Positions 41,936 through 52,082 of a stretch of DNA of 64,000 nt are shown here, piece after piece. The first letter of the stretch is position 1. Every line of letters starts with the position of its first letter. The position numbers and the translations under genes were made by a program. Below the pieces are notes generated by a model, which made no database searches, was not told the origin of the DNA, and saw nothing but the letters and a program-made list of their open reading frames with translations. The DNA comes from Nocardioides sp. YR527 (GTDB lineage Bacteria; Actinomycetota; Actinomycetes; Propionibacteriales; Nocardioidaceae). The stretch is taken from positions 1-64,000 of the forward strand of contig NZ_FNFN01000001.1 of NCBI RefSeq assembly GCF_900101045.1, read 5' to 3'.

Positions 41936-43488
41936 CCGGATCTTGCGCCTGGCCACCGGCGAGATCGCACGATCCGGGGTATCCGACGTCGTAGGTCGCG
42001 AGCCGCGACAGCGTGGAAGAGGTGGCGGGTGAGCTGCGCGCGCCTTCTGGAGTAGGGGAACCAGGCCGGCTCGCGCTCGAGCGTGGGGAACCGGGGTGTG
42101 GTGATCGCCTGCTGACGGGTGTACTTGCGCAGTCCGTGTGCGCCGCCGAACCGGGCGCCCGAACCCGACGTCTTCCACCCGCCGTGCGGCAGGGTCAGGG
42201 CGAAGAGGTTCGCGTACGCGTCGTTGATGTTGACCGCGCCGACGTCGAGCCTGCGCGCGATGCTCTGGCCGCGGGCGAGGTCTCGGGTCCAGATGGTGGC
42301 CGAGAGGCCGTAGCTGGAGTCGTTGGCGAGCCGTACCGCCTCGTCCGCATCGGCGACCCTGATCACCGGGATGGTGGGACCGAAGGTCTCCTCGCGGATG
42401 CAGGTCATGGAGTGGTCGACGTCGACCAGCACCGTCGGCCGGTAGCCGGTGCCGACCCCCGTGGGTCGGCCGCCGGTCAGCGCTCGGGCGCCGCTCGCGA
42501 GGGCCTCGGTGACGTGTCGATGGACGAGGTTGCGCTGCGCCATGGTGGCCATCGCCGCGGTGTCGACGGCGTACGGCGTCTTCTCCTCGCCGTGGCGCAG
42601 GCCGTCGACCAGCGTGGTGAGCCTGGAGACGAAGCTGTCGTGGATCGAGTCCTCGACGTAGACCCTCTCGATGGAGACGCAGGCCTGCCCGGAGTTGAAC
42701 AGCGCTCCCCAGGCGACGCCGGCGACGGCCCGGTCGAGATCGGCGTCGGCGAGCACGATGGCGGGGTCCTTGCCGCCGAGCTCGAGGCTGTAGGGGACCA
42801 GCCGATCCACGGCCCGATGGGCGACCAGCCGTCCGGTGCCGGTCGAGCCGGTGAACTGGACGAAGTCGACCACGTCGACCAGCGCCTGGCCGGCCGGAGC
42901 CGAGCCCGTCGCGACCGCCAGCACCGGGGGAGCGCCGATCTCACGCCAGCCGCGGGCCAGCTCCAGCGCCGAGAGCGGGGTCACCTCCGATGGCTTCAGG
43001 AGCACCGCGGAGCCGGCGAGCAGCGCCGGGATCACGTCCATGCCGGGCATCGCGAGCGGGTAGTTCCACGGCGAGATCACGCCGACCACGGGATAGGGCC
43101 GGTGGACCTTGACCATCCGCTTGGTCGCGGACAGCAGGCCGGAGCTGCCAACGCGTTCGTCCGCCAGGAACTCGCGCGCGTGGTCGGCGAAGTAGTTGAT
43201 CAGCTCCGCCATCCACGGGGCCTCGAGCTGCGCCTCGGCCCGCGGCTTGCCCGACTCCGCCTGGAGTACGTCGGCCAGGTGCTCGGCCTCGTCGAGGAGC
43301 CAGTCGCGCAGCCTGCGCATCCATCGTGCGCGCCCCTTCGGGCCCAGCGCCTCCCAGGCCGGCTGGGCGGTCCGGAGCGTGGTCACGGCCTCCGCGACCT
43401 GGGCCGGAGCGAAGTCGGCGACCTCGGCGAGCAGCCGACCGTCGACGGGGGAGCGGACCTCGAACGTCGAGGTGGTCGGACCGTCCAT
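41932..43488 (-). CDS. Aldehyde dehydrogenase (NAD(P)-dependent, succinate-semialdehyde type)
   Basis: A 518-residue ALDH superfamily enzyme oxidising an aldehyde to the acid. Catalytic Cys270 lies in NSGQACVS and the general base Glu236 in LELGGKD; SPWNYPLAMP is the cofactor-site motif. The C-terminal 60 residues (PYSRRRAQLTRHLFHAV onward) are an extension beyond the usual end, found in a subgroup related to membrane-associated fatty-aldehyde dehydrogenases. One base separates its start from the SDR stop, so the two act in one operon with the acyl-CoA ligase: probably alcohol to aldehyde to acid to acyl-CoA. Confidence 0.88.
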   Translation of the reverse strand: MDGPTTSTFEVRSPVDGRLLAEVADFAPAQVAEAVTTLRTAQPAWEALGPKGRARWMRRLRDWLLDEAEHLADVLQAESGKPRAEAQLEAPWMAELINYFADHAREFLADERVGSSGLLSATKRMVKVHRPYPVVGVISPWNYPLAMPGMDVIPALLAGSAVLLKPSEVTPLSALELARGWREIGAPPVLAVATGSAPAGQALVDVVDFVQFTGSTGTGRLVAHRAVDRLVPYSLELGGKDPAIVLADADLDRAVAGVAWGALFNSGQACVSIERVYVEDSIHDSFVSRLTTLVDGLRHGEEKTPYAVDTAAMATMAQRNLVHRHVTEALASGARALTGGRPTGVGTGYRPTVLVDVDHSMTCIREETFGPTIPVIRVADADEAVRLANDSSYGLSATIWTRDLARGQSIARRLDVGAVNINDAYANLFALTLPHGGWKTSGSGARFGGAHGLRKYTRQQAITTPRFPTLEREPAWFPYSRRRAQLTRHLFHAVAARDLRRRIPRIVRSRRWPGARSG

Positions 43489-43489
43489 G

Positions 43490-44359
43490 TCAGGCCTGCC
43501 TGCGCAGACGCTGGTGGTACGCCTCGCGGGCGACCGGGTCCGCCTGCGTGTAGGCGGTCGATGCCCCGGTCGCCTTCTCGGCGAGGCCGCGGAGCCGGTA
43601 GGGCAGCAGGCTCATCGCCGTCAGGGTCACGCCCAGGCTCCGGGGCACGGTGACCAGCGGCTTCTCCGAGCCGACGACCCGCACGATCGCCCGGGCGACG
43701 TCCTCGGGGTCGACGGTGGTGATGGCCTCCGTCCAGGCCGGGGTGTTCGCGCCGGCGGAGAGCTCGGTGCGTACGACTCCGGGGAGGACGGCGGTGACGC
43801 CCACCCCGTGCACCGCGAGCTCACGGTGCAACGACTCGGTGAACCCGACGACGGCATGCTTGCTGGCGCAGTAGGTCGCCAGACCCGGGAAGCCGCTGAC
43901 GCCGGCGAGGGAGGCGATGTTCACCAGATGTCCCGTCCCCCGGGACGTGAAGCGCTCGGCGGCGAGCCGGCTTCCGTTGATGACGCCGCCGAGGTTGATG
44001 CCGAGGATGCGGCCGGTCATCGCCGGGTCCTCCTCGGCGAACAGGCCGGTCGGCATGATGCCGGCGTTGTTCACCAGGACGTCGAGCGGCCCGAGCTCGG
44101 CCTCGGCGGCGTCCAGGAAGGCCGCGAAGGACACCGGCTCGGTGACGTCCAGCGGCAGCCCGACCACCCGGGTGCCCACGTCCACGGGGCCCTCGAGCTC
44201 AGCCGCCGTCCTGGCCGCCAGGTCGGCGTCGAGGTCACCGATGGCGACCTTCGCCCCCGCGGCGAGGAAGGCCTCGGCCGTGGCCCTGCCGATCCCGCGG
44301 GCGGCGCCGGTGATCGCCACCACCTTGCCGTTGACCTCGTTCCCTCGTGTACGTGCCAT
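43490..44359 (-). CDS. SDR family oxidoreductase
   Basis: A 289-residue classical short-chain dehydrogenase. The nucleotide loop TGAARGIG is at residues 17-24, NNAG at 97-100, and the catalytic Ser150, Tyr163 and Lys167 are present (YCASK). A C-terminal extension of about 40 residues follows the core. NAD(P)-dependent alcohol/ketone interconversion is expected. Between the acyl-CoA ligase and the aldehyde dehydrogenase genes, it may oxidise a fatty or terpenoid alcohol. Start ATG 44359 with aagg upstream. Confidence 0.88.
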   Translation of the reverse strand: MARTRGNEVNGKVVAITGAARGIGRATAEAFLAAGAKVAIGDLDADLAARTAAELEGPVDVGTRVVGLPLDVTEPVSFAAFLDAAEAELGPLDVLVNNAGIMPTGLFAEEDPAMTGRILGINLGGVINGSRLAAERFTSRGTGHLVNIASLAGVSGFPGLATYCASKHAVVGFTESLHRELAVHGVGVTAVLPGVVRTELSAGANTPAWTEAITTVDPEDVARAIVRVVGSEKPLVTVPRSLGVTLTAMSLLPYRLRGLAEKATGASTAYTQADPVAREAYHQRLRRQA

Positions 44360-44416
44360 CGCTGTGCCTACCTTCGATCGATGTGTCGAGCAGTGGGTGG
44401 TCGAGCCCGTCCGACG

Positions 44417-46249
44417 TCAGGACGCGGACGAGGACGCGGACGATGACCCATACGGCGATCCCGGGGACGAGTAGAGCGACTCCAGGACCGCCGCGTGCCT
44501 CTCGTTGACGACCTTCCGCTTGACCTTCAGCGTGGGCGTCAGCTCGCCGTTCTCGACCGAGAGGTCCTCGCTCAGGATCGCGAACCGCTTGATCTGCCCC
44601 ACCCTCGCCTGCTTGGCGTTGGCCTCGTCCAGGTCCTTCTGGACGAGCTCGAGGACCTGGGGGTGGGTGGCCAGCTCGGCCAGCGACGTCGGCAGCCCGT
44701 GCGCCGCGGCGTACGCGGTGATCTCGTCGGGATCCAGCGTGATCAGCGCCACCGGATAGGGCCGCCGGTCTCCGTGCATCACCGCCTGGGAGATCCAGCG
44801 GGAGCGCTTCAGGTCGTTCTCGATGTTCGCCGGGCTCAGGTTCTTGCCGCCGGCGGTGATGATGATGTCCTTCTTGCGGCCGGTGATCGACAGGTAGCCG
44901 TCCGCGTCGAGCTCGCCCAGGTCGCCGGTGTGGAGCCAGCCGTCGACCACGGTCTGGGCGGTCGCCTTGGGGTTGCCGTAGTAGCCGAGGAAGACGTTGT
45001 CGCCGCGGGCGCAGACCTCGCCGTCCTCGGCGATCCGGACCTCGACCCCGGGCAGCGGCTTGCCGACGGTCCCGAAGCGGGGCCGGCCGAGGGGAGTCGT
45101 CGAGATCGCCGCACCCGACTCGGTCATGCCGTAGCCCTCGACCACCGGGATGCCCATGCCGTAGAAGAACTCGAGGATCTCGGCGGAGATGGGGGCCGCT
45201 CCGGTGAGGCAGTAGCGGACCCGGCCGCCGAGGACCCCGCGTACCTTCCTGAAGACCAGGCGGTCGGCGATCGCTGCCTGGACGGCCAGCGGCCCGCGCG
45301 GTGTCCGCCCCTGTTCGCTGAGCCTGGCCGTACGTCGGGCGACGCCCATGGCCCAGTCGAAGATCCTGGCGCGGGCGCCCCCGGCGTCGCTCGCGCCGGT
45401 GGTGACCCGGACGTAGATCTTCTCGAAGATCCGCGGCACCGAGGGCAGGATCGTCGGCCGGACCTCGGCGAGCTCCTCGACCACTCGGGAGAGGTCGCCG
45501 CCGTAGTAGGTCACGGTGGATCCGACATCGGCGGAAAGCATCTGGATGATGCGCGCGAACATGTGCGCCAGCGGCAGGAACAGGTAGGCCAGATCGTCCT
45601 CCCGGATCAGTCCGAGGGCACGCGTCGAGCGACACAGCGCGATCATGTTGCCGTGGCTGATCACGCAGCCCTTCGGCGGACCGGTCGTGCCGGAGGTGTA
45701 GACGATCGACCAGGTGTCCTCGGGACGTACGGAGGTGCGACGCCGTTCGAGCTCCTCGGTGTGGTCCTCGCCGTCGGCCTGGAGGTCGGCCAGGAGATCG
45801 GCCGGCGTCGTCAGGTCGTCGTCATGCTCGGGAGCGTCGATCACCACGATCGAACGCAGGTCGGGGAGCCGGTCGCGGACCGAGGCGACCTTGGCGACCT
45901 GGGAAGCGTCCTCGCACACGATCATCCGGGCCCCTGAGTCACCGATCACCCAGGCGCAGTCCTGGGGGCTGCTCGTCGGGTAGATCGGCACCACGACGGC
46001 GCCGATGCGAAGGAGCGCGAAGTCCACCAGCGTCCACTCGGGGCGGGTCTCGGAGAGGATGCAGACCCGGTCACCGGGCTCGACGCCTCTGCTGATGAGC
46101 CCGCCGGCGAGGCGGGTGATCTCGGCGTCGAGCTGGTGGTAGGTGCGCTCCACCCAGCTGCCGTGCCGCTTGGACCGGATCGCGACCCGGTCGCCGTGGT
46201 TCGCCACGCGGGCCGCGATGTCGGTGATGGTGTGTGCCAGGTCGGTCAT
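44417..46249 (-). CDS. Long-chain acyl-CoA ligase (AMP-forming, FadD15-like)
   Basis: A 610-residue adenylate-forming ligase that activates a carboxylic acid to its CoA thioester with ATP. The P-loop [11 protein letters not shown] is at 184-194, and [12 protein letters not shown] and [23 protein letters not shown] are further conserved motifs. Length and the region VLSEGRTP-like insertion agree with FadD15-type long-chain ligases. The C-terminus ends in a low-complexity serine tail. First gene of the ligase-SDR-ALDH operon, downstream of a terminator that separates it from the MaoC operon. Confidence 0.9.
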   Translation of the reverse strand: MTDLAHTITDIAARVANHGDRVAIRSKRHGSWVERTYHQLDAEITRLAGGLISRGVEPGDRVCILSETRPEWTLVDFALLRIGAVVVPIYPTSSPQDCAWVIGDSGARMIVCEDASQVAKVASVRDRLPDLRSIVVIDAPEHDDDLTTPADLLADLQADGEDHTEELERRRTSVRPEDTWSIVYTSGTTGPPKGCVISHGNMIALCRSTRALGLIREDDLAYLFLPLAHMFARIIQMLSADVGSTVTYYGGDLSRVVEELAEVRPTILPSVPRIFEKIYVRVTTGASDAGGARARIFDWAMGVARRTARLSEQGRTPRGPLAVQAAIADRLVFRKVRGVLGGRVRYCLTGAAPISAEILEFFYGMGIPVVEGYGMTESGAAISTTPLGRPRFGTVGKPLPGVEVRIAEDGEVCARGDNVFLGYYGNPKATAQTVVDGWLHTGDLGELDADGYLSITGRKKDIIITAGGKNLSPANIENDLKRSRWISQAVMHGDRRPYPVALITLDPDEITAYAAAHGLPTSLAELATHPQVLELVQKDLDEANAKQARVGQIKRFAILSEDLSVENGELTPTLKVKRKVVNERHAAVLESLYSSPGSPYGSSSASSSAS

Positions 46250-46287
46250 GGGTGTCGCCCCTCGTGAGGTCCGGTACGTGGTGAGCT

Positions 46288-46316
46288 CCCCGGGAGCCGC
46301 CGCGCGGCTCCCGGGG
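46288..46316 (-). terminator. Terminator after the MaoC-thiolase-SRPBCC-SDR operon
   Basis: ccccgggagccg (46288-46299) and cggctcccgggg (46305-46316) form a perfect 12-base-pair stem around ccgcg. It starts 9 bases beyond the SDR stop on the minus strand and ahead of the acyl-CoA ligase start. Confidence 0.8.
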
Positions 46317-46324
46317 GACGGGGG

Positions 46325-47203
46325 TCAGGCCCAGTCGGCCAGCCGTCGCTCGAGGTCCTCGACGAGCCACGGCCCGTCGGTCTCGATGGTCTCCTCGATC
46401 GTCCAGCCCACGAGCCGCTGGATCGCGCCGCCCTGCACGGCCAAGACCTGGCCGCTCAGCGGGCACTTCTCCTGGGCCAGGTAGGCGACGACGGGGGCGA
46501 TGTTGGCCGGGCTGAAGGCGTCGAACTCACCCTCGGGCACCTCCTGCGCGAACAGCGCGCCCATGCCGGGCGTGGCCAGGGTGAGGCGGGTCCGGGCGAC
46601 GGGGGCGATCGCATTGACGCGGACGCCGTACCGCTCCAGCTCCTGCGCCGCCACGAGGGTCATTGCCGCGATGCCGGCCTTCGCGGCACCGTAGTTGGCC
46701 TGACCCGAGTTGACGGCGAAGGTCCCCGACGCCGACGCGGTGTTGATCACCGACGCGGCGACCTGCTCGCCGGCCTTCGACCTCTCCTTCCAGTACGCCG
46801 CGGCGTGGTGCAGCACCGCGAAGTGGCCCTTGAGGTGGACGTCGATGACCGAGTCGTACTGCGCCTCGGTGATGCCGGCCACGAACGCGTCGCGCAGGAT
46901 GCCGGCGTTGTTCACGACGATGTCGAGGCCGCCCAGCTTCTCGACGGCCTGGTCGACCAGCGCCTGGGCACCGGCCCAGGTGGCGATGTTGTCGGTGTTG
47001 GCCACCGCGCGGCCACCCGCCGCCTTGATCTCGTCGGCGACCTCCTGGGCGGGACCGGCGTCCGAGCCGGCTCCGTCGTTGGCGCCACCCAGGTCGTTGA
47101 CGACCACGGCGGCACCCTCCTGAGCGAGCAGGAGCGCGTGCTCACGGCCGATGCCGCGACCCGCTCCCGTCACGACCGCGACGCGGCCATCGAGGGATCC
47201 CAT
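46325..47203 (-). CDS. SDR family 3-hydroxyacyl-CoA dehydrogenase (MFE-2/HSD17B4-like)
   Basis: A 292-residue short-chain dehydrogenase with TGAGRGIG at 12-19, catalytic Tyr171 and Lys175 (NYGAAK). The stretch VVVNDLGGANDG and NNAGILRDAFVAGI match the dehydrogenase part of peroxisomal multifunctional enzyme 2, which oxidises (3R)-hydroxyacyl-CoA. With the MaoC (R)-hydratase encoded in the same operon it would complete the middle two steps of an (R)-specific beta-oxidation. Start directly abuts the stop of the SRPBCC gene. Confidence 0.88.
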   Translation of the reverse strand: MGSLDGRVAVVTGAGRGIGREHALLLAQEGAAVVVNDLGGANDGAGSDAGPAQEVADEIKAAGGRAVANTDNIATWAGAQALVDQAVEKLGGLDIVVNNAGILRDAFVAGITEAQYDSVIDVHLKGHFAVLHHAAAYWKERSKAGEQVAASVINTASASGTFAVNSGQANYGAAKAGIAAMTLVAAQELERYGVRVNAIAPVARTRLTLATPGMGALFAQEVPEGEFDAFSPANIAPVVAYLAQEKCPLSGQVLAVQGGAIQRLVGWTIEETIETDGPWLVEDLERRLADWA

Positions 47204-47638
47204 TCAGCTCACCAGCTCGTTCAGCTTCTCCAGCGACGCCTTGCACTCCTTGTCGGAGGCGCGCTCGATGGCGGCCCCGATCGCGCCGACGACCATCTGG
47301 CCGGTGAAGTCGGCGACGATCGACGCGGTCGAGGTCGTGTCGCTGACCGGGTCGACGGAGAGGTCGAAGGTGATCTGGGCCCCGGCGAGGCCCTTGCCCG
47401 AGATCTTCATGTTCGACGGGGCGTTGAACTCCTCGACGACCCAGTCGATCTTGTTGGACATGCCCATGATGGTGGCCTGCTCGGTGAACGTGCTGCCGAC
47501 CGTCAGGTCCGTCGGGGGCTCGCCGTACCACTTGTCGTGGATGGTCAGCCACTTCTCGAAGCTGTTCAGGTCGGAGAACACCTTCCAGGTGTCCTCCTGG
47601 TTCGCGCCGATCTCCTGGGAGACGTCTACGTGTGCCAT
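47204..47638 (-). CDS. SRPBCC family protein
   Basis: A 144-residue START/Bet v1-like (SRPBCC, polyketide-cyclase type) protein. The opening HVDVSQEIGANQEDTWKVFSDLNSFEKWL is the usual first strand and helices, and a long C-terminal helix (IERASDKECKASLEKLNEL) closes the hydrophobic cavity. It probably binds a lipid or acyl intermediate. It sits between the thiolase-like and SDR genes of a lipid catabolic operon. Start ATG 47638 with aaggagcag upstream. Confidence 0.85.
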   Translation of the reverse strand: MAHVDVSQEIGANQEDTWKVFSDLNSFEKWLTIHDKWYGEPPTDLTVGSTFTEQATIMGMSNKIDWVVEEFNAPSNMKISGKGLAGAQITFDLSVDPVSDTTSTASIVADFTGQMVVGAIGAAIERASDKECKASLEKLNELVS

Positions 47639-47666
47639 GGATGCTGCTCCTTCTGGGTTGGGTCGG

Positions 47667-48878
47667 TCAGCGGTTCGCCGGTCGGTACGCCGTGACGACG
47701 ACCGATCCGCCGAGGCCGATGTTGTGCTGCAGCGCGACCCCGGACTTCAGGGCGGCGCTCTGGACCTGGCGCTTGTCGGCCGTGCCGCGCAGCTGCCAGG
47801 TCAGCTCGGCGCACTGCGCCAAACCGGTGGCTCCGAGGGGGTGCCCCTTGGAGATGAGGCCGCCGGAGGGGTTGACCACCCACCGGCCGCCGTACGTCGT
47901 GTCGTTGTCGTCGACGAGCTTGTGGCCCTCGCCCTCGGCAGCGAGCCCGAGCGCCTCGTAGGTGAGCAGCTCGTTGGGGGCGAAGCAGTCGTGCAGCTCG
48001 ATGACGTCGACGTCGTCGGGCGTCAGCCCGGCCTGCTCGTACACCCGGCCGGCGGCCTCCTTGCTCATCGGGGCCCCGACGAGGCTGATGAGGCTCTTGT
48101 CCTCGAAGGTGGAGGGCAGGTCGGTGACCAGCGACTGGCCCACGATCTCGACAGCCTGGTCGCCGAGGCCGTTGTCCTCGACGAACCGCTCACTGGCCAG
48201 GATCGCCGCGCCGGAGCCGTCGGAGGTCGGCGAGCACATCAGGCGGGTCAGGTCGGCCTCGGCGTAGACCATCTTCGCGTCCTTGACGTCCTGGAGCGTG
48301 TACTCGTCCTGGAACTGCGCGTAGGGGTTGTTCACCGAGTGCCGGTGGTTCTTCTCGGCGATCTTGGCGAAGTGCTCCGAGGTGGAGCCGTAGCGCTCGT
48401 TGTGCTCGAGGCCGGCGGCGCCGAACATCCACGGCGCCGGCGGGAACGCGATCTCCCGCAGCTCGGCCATCGCCAGCATGTGCCGCATCATCGGCTGCTC
48501 GCGGTCCTCGTAGGTCGAGGCGAGCGAACCGGTCTGCATCTTCTCGAACCCGAGCGCCAGGGTGCACTCCGCCATCCCGCCGCGGATCGCCTGGGCGGCC
48601 AGGAAGAGCGCGCTCGAACCCGTCGAGCAGTTGCTGTTGACGTTGAAGACCGGAACCCCGGTCAGGCCGAGGCCGTAGACCGCGCGGTGACCGGCGCACG
48701 AGTCGCCGTAGCAGTAGCCGGCGTACGCCTGCTGGATCCTGTCGTATCCGACTCCCGCGTCCTCGAGAGCCTTCGTGCCGGCCTCGAGGGCCATGTCGGG
48801 GTAGTCGAAGCTCTCCCGGCTGCCCGGCTTCTCGAACTTCGTCATGCCGACGCCGATGACGAACACCTTGCCACTCAT
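47667..48878 (-). CDS. Thiolase-like lipid-transfer protein (SCP-x type)
   Basis: A 403-residue thiolase-fold protein. The nucleophile is Cys84 in [14 protein letters not shown]; the C-terminal half has HDCFAPNEL and [17 protein letters not shown] with the catalytic histidine. The final cysteine loop of classical thiolases is absent, as in SCP-x / sterol-carrier thiolases and steroid side-chain Ltp proteins, which cleave or retro-aldol cleave branched acyl-CoAs. Coupled by ATGA overlap to the MaoC gene. A role in sterol or isoprenoid side-chain degradation is plausible but inferred. Confidence 0.88.
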   Translation of the reverse strand: MSGKVFVIGVGMTKFEKPGSRESFDYPDMALEAGTKALEDAGVGYDRIQQAYAGYCYGDSCAGHRAVYGLGLTGVPVFNVNSNCSTGSSALFLAAQAIRGGMAECTLALGFEKMQTGSLASTYEDREQPMMRHMLAMAELREIAFPPAPWMFGAAGLEHNERYGSTSEHFAKIAEKNHRHSVNNPYAQFQDEYTLQDVKDAKMVYAEADLTRLMCSPTSDGSGAAILASERFVEDNGLGDQAVEIVGQSLVTDLPSTFEDKSLISLVGAPMSKEAAGRVYEQAGLTPDDVDVIELHDCFAPNELLTYEALGLAAEGEGHKLVDDNDTTYGGRWVVNPSGGLISKGHPLGATGLAQCAELTWQLRGTADKRQVQSAALKSGVALQHNIGLGGSVVVTAYRPANR

Positions 48879-49771
48879 GCGTTGCTCCTCTTGCTCGTTG
48901 CGGGTGCGATCTCGGCGAGCCCGTCCCTGATGACGAAGTCGCCCTCGTCGGTGGTCGTCTCGAAGACGTACGTCCCGCCGTCGTCGAGCGACTCCGGGGT
49001 GACCTTCCACAGCTCGGTCGTGATGGTGTGCCTCGGCTGAGCCGGCGAGCTGAACCGGACCGCCAGGCGCTTCAGCCGGCTGGGGTCCTCGGGGCAGGCC
49101 GTCTCGATGACGGCGCGTGAGGTGAACGCCATAGTGCAGAGGCCGTGGATGATGATCCCCGGCAGGCCCATCGCCTTCGCAAAGTCGTCGTCGAGGTGGA
49201 TCGGCATCAGGTCGCCGGAGGCCTCGGAGTACCGGAAGGTCTGGTCGTCGTCGAACTTCTGGACGACGACGGCGTCCGCAGGACGCTCGGTCTGCGTCGG
49301 ATCGATGCCGTGTGCCGGAGGCTCCTCGCCCCGACCGCCCTCGAGTACGCCGCCCCGGAAGAACCCGGTGAAGTGCTGCTCGTTGACGAGCTCGCCCGCG
49401 GCGTCCCTCGTCTCCAGCAGCGTGGTGACCACGACGCCGGAGGAGCGGCCGTGGACGCCGACCACCTGGGCCCGGCAGGTCAGCTCGTCCCCGGCCACGA
49501 TCGGGCGGTGGAAGCGCATGTCCTGCTCGCCGTGGAGGATGCGCATGATCAGCTCGTCCGGGACGGCGCTCATGGTGCGCTCGGCCATGATCGAGAAGAC
49601 CGGCACGACCGCGTAGACCGGCGCGGCGTAGTCGCCGGCGGCATGGGGTGTGGCGTCGTCGTTGGTCGCGTTGGCGTACGCGATAGTGGCGTCCTGGGTG
49701 ACGCTGAACGACACCGGCTCACTCCACTGCCCGATCACGTCGAAGTCGAAGTCTTCGCCTGCCTCAGCCAT
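48875..49771 (-). CDS. MaoC family double-hotdog enoyl-CoA hydratase
   Basis: A 298-residue protein with two hotdog domains. The C-terminal one has the hydratase-2 motif [22 protein letters not shown] with Asp187 and His192; the N-terminal one (residues 1-140) is FAS1-dehydratase-like and lacks the motif. It should hydrate trans-2-enoyl-CoA to (3R)-hydroxyacyl-CoA. First gene of the MaoC-thiolase-SRPBCC-SDR operon, divergent from an AraC regulator. ATG 49771 is chosen with aaggag five bases upstream; a GTG one codon earlier is too close. Confidence 0.88.
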   Translation of the reverse strand: MAEAGEDFDFDVIGQWSEPVSFSVTQDATIAYANATNDDATPHAAGDYAAPVYAVVPVFSIMAERTMSAVPDELIMRILHGEQDMRFHRPIVAGDELTCRAQVVGVHGRSSGVVVTTLLETRDAAGELVNEQHFTGFFRGGVLEGGRGEEPPAHGIDPTQTERPADAVVVQKFDDDQTFRYSEASGDLMPIHLDDDFAKAMGLPGIIIHGLCTMAFTSRAVIETACPEDPSRLKRLAVRFSSPAQPRHTITTELWKVTPESLDDGGTYVFETTTDEGDFVIRDGLAEIAPATSKRSNA

Positions 49772-49888
49772 CACGGCTCCTTTGGTGTCAGTACGTTTCT
49801 TGCCTGGGAAAGACGCTAGGGAGGATGGCCGTGAGTTCTAATGACCGGAGTTCGCGAGAAGATTGACCGCGACGATCGAAGGAGTCCG

Positions 49889-50908
49889 ATGACCCAGCGC
49901 ACGATCCCGGTGAGGTTCCTGCGGGCCGCCGCGAGGACCGCTCGGCGTCGTGACGTCGACGCCCAGGAGTGGCTCGACCACCTCGGCATCGACCCGGAGC
50001 TGCTCTTCGACGACCGTGCGCGCATCACGCTCGAGCAGGCCACCGAGATCGTCCAGGAGCTGTGGCGGCTCACCGGGGACGAGTGGGTCGGGCTGGGCGC
50101 CCGGCCCTCACCGTTCGGCACGTTCCGGATGGTCTGCCTCGGCCTGATGAGCGCCCCCGACCTGCGCGGCGTCATGGAGCGGGCCCGGGACTTCAGCCGG
50201 GTCCTGCCCGGGCTGCCGACCTTCGACCTCGAGGTGGGGGAGCGGACCACGCAGCTGACCCTGGACACCGAGAGCCTCGACGACCCGGACCACTTCGTCA
50301 CCGACATCGCGCTCTCGGTCGGGCTGCGCTTCTTCAGCTGGCTGGCCGGGTCCCGGCTCCCCGTCGAGCAGGTCTCGCTGCCGTACGAGCGTCCCGAGCG
50401 GGCCGAGGACTACGACCAGGTCTTCGGCCGGCGCATCGCCTTCGGCCAGGCCACCGCGAGCCTGCGCTTCAGCAACGAGCTGCTCACGCTCCCGGTGATG
50501 CGCACCGAGGAGGAGCTGGAGGAGTGGCTCCGCAACGCGCCGGCGGACCTGCTGATGTACCGCGACTACGGAGCGACGCCCGCCGACCAGGTGCGCCGGA
50601 TCCTCGAACGCGGTCTTCGGGGCCCGTGGCCAACGCCCGACGAGGTCGCCTCGCAGCTGGCGATGAGCACCCAGCACCTCAGGCGGGTCCTGCGCGAGGA
50701 CGACACCTCGATGTCCGCGATCAAGGAGGAGCTGCTCCGAGACGCCGCGATCGCCAGCCTGGTGGCCGGCGAGGAGACCATCGCGGCCCTCTCGGAGCGG
50801 CTCGGTTTCTCCGAGCCCAGCGCCTTCCATCGCGCGTTCCGCCGGTGGACCGGCAGCGCGCCGGGTGCCTATCGCCCGAAGTCGGCGCAGGACGCGTCGG
50901 ACGACTGA
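49889..50908 (+). CDS. AraC family regulator with arabinose-binding-like N-terminus
   Basis: A 339-residue regulator of the OruR/ArgR-like AraC branch. Residues 1-190 form the Arabinose_bd-type sensor region; the C-terminal double helix-turn-helix is at about 240-325 (DEVASQLAMSTQHLRRVLRE, ending ALSERLGFSEPSAFHRAFRRWTG). ATG 49889 has aaggag five bases upstream. Divergent from the MaoC operon and convergent with a second AraC gene of the same subfamily, so it likely controls the lipid catabolic genes. Confidence 0.88.
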   Translation: MTQRTIPVRFLRAAARTARRRDVDAQEWLDHLGIDPELLFDDRARITLEQATEIVQELWRLTGDEWVGLGARPSPFGTFRMVCLGLMSAPDLRGVMERARDFSRVLPGLPTFDLEVGERTTQLTLDTESLDDPDHFVTDIALSVGLRFFSWLAGSRLPVEQVSLPYERPERAEDYDQVFGRRIAFGQATASLRFSNELLTLPVMRTEEELEEWLRNAPADLLMYRDYGATPADQVRRILERGLRGPWPTPDEVASQLAMSTQHLRRVLREDDTSMSAIKEELLRDAAIASLVAGEETIAALSERLGFSEPSAFHRAFRRWTGSAPGAYRPKSAQDASDD

Positions 50909-50938
50909 CCCGGGCCTGTGCGGCTGTCGGCCGGGAGG

Positions 50939-51946
50939 TCAGCGTGCCGAAGCGCTCCTGCGGAACTGCGAGGGCGACAGTCCGGTCCACCGCCGGAAGG
51001 CGTGGCTGAACGCTGCGGCGTCGGCGTACCCGAGCTCGACCCCGATCTGCTCGACGCTCAGCCGGCCTTCCGCCAGCAGCGCGTCGGCGCGAGCCCGGCG
51101 CACCTCGTCGGCCAAGGCGCGAAACGACGTGCCCTCGGCGGCCAGCTGCCGCCGCAGGGTTCGAGGCGTGGTGTGCAGCGCGGCCGCGACCGGCTCGAGG
51201 CGGGGTGGTCCCGGTTGCTGCTCGAGGTGGGCGACCACCGCGCCGGCGACGTTGCTGCGGGGTGGTCGCCGGTCCAGGTGCTGCGCGACGTCGACCATCG
51301 CCTCGACCAGCGCATCCGGGTCCGCCTGCGGAGCGGGGGCGTCGAGGAACGCGTCGTCCATGAGCAGGCGCGTGGCGGGAGCGTCGTAGGACGGGGTGAT
51401 CCGCAGCGCGTCGACGAGCTCGTCATGGGCCGCGTCGCGACCGAGCTCGAGGTCGATCGTCAGGCCGGTGAGGGGCCGTCCCGCGACCTCCCGCAGCGCC
51501 GTGGTGACGGCGATGACGTCCCGCTCCAGGAGCATGCGGCGTACGTCGGCCGGGATCCTTCCGGCGTCGAAGCGCAGCGCGGAGCGGTGACCGACCTCCT
51601 CGAGCTCCGTGCGTGACAGCACGGCCAGGCGGTCGGGGAAGTAGCGCGCCAGCTTCAGCGCGTTGCGTGGCGTGGAGCAGGCCAGCGCCGCCAGCCCGGC
51701 GGCTCCGTAGCTGACCAGGTGCAGGCGGCGCCCGAGGGCGACCCCGAGCCCGGTGGTGTCGGACAGCGCCCGGGCCAGGTTCCGGGCGACGGCGAGCTCC
51801 TGCCAGCCGGTCACCTCGTCGATGGGCCGCTCGGCGTCCAGGCCGGTCCCGGCCAGCGCGTCCGACGCCTCGATCCCGCGCTCCCGGGCGGCGGCGAGCA
51901 GGTGGCGAACCCCGATGGCGGTACGGGGGACCTCCCAATGGCTCAC
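50939..51946 (-). CDS. AraC family regulator (second, same subfamily)
   Basis: A 335-residue AraC-type regulator resembling its convergent neighbour. The N-terminal sensor part starts with IGVRHLLAAARERGIEASDAL; the DNA-binding part has RLEPVAAALHTTPRTLRRQLAAEG and IGVELGYADAAAFSHAFRRWTGLSP. I place the start at GTG 51946: TACCGT lies exactly seven bases upstream with a TTGTCG 17 bases before it, a convincing leaderless promoter. An in-frame ATG at 52003 would add 19 residues without a Shine-Dalgarno. Divergent from the secreted lipase gene. Confidence 0.83.
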   Translation of the reverse strand: MSHWEVPRTAIGVRHLLAAARERGIEASDALAGTGLDAERPIDEVTGWQELAVARNLARALSDTTGLGVALGRRLHLVSYGAAGLAALACSTPRNALKLARYFPDRLAVLSRTELEEVGHRSALRFDAGRIPADVRRMLLERDVIAVTTALREVAGRPLTGLTIDLELGRDAAHDELVDALRITPSYDAPATRLLMDDAFLDAPAPQADPDALVEAMVDVAQHLDRRPPRSNVAGAVVAHLEQQPGPPRLEPVAAALHTTPRTLRRQLAAEGTSFRALADEVRRARADALLAEGRLSVEQIGVELGYADAAAFSHAFRRWTGLSPSQFRRSASAR

Positions 51947-51953
51947 CTTCGTG

Positions 51954-51982
51954 ACGGTAGGCCGCGTGGCCGATATCGACAA
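51954..51982 (-). promoter_or_regulatory. Leaderless promoter of the second AraC gene
   Basis: Minus strand: -35 TTGTCG (51982-51977), 17-base spacer, -10 TACCGT (51959-51954), then seven bases to the GTG at 51946. Confidence 0.5.
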
Positions 51983-52082
51983 GAGAACGTCCTGGATCGG
52001 CATGGCTGCACGGATGTGACGAACAGCACACTCACTCCTGAGCGGGTCCGTGAGAGGTCCGCCGATCCCGAGGAGCTACCCC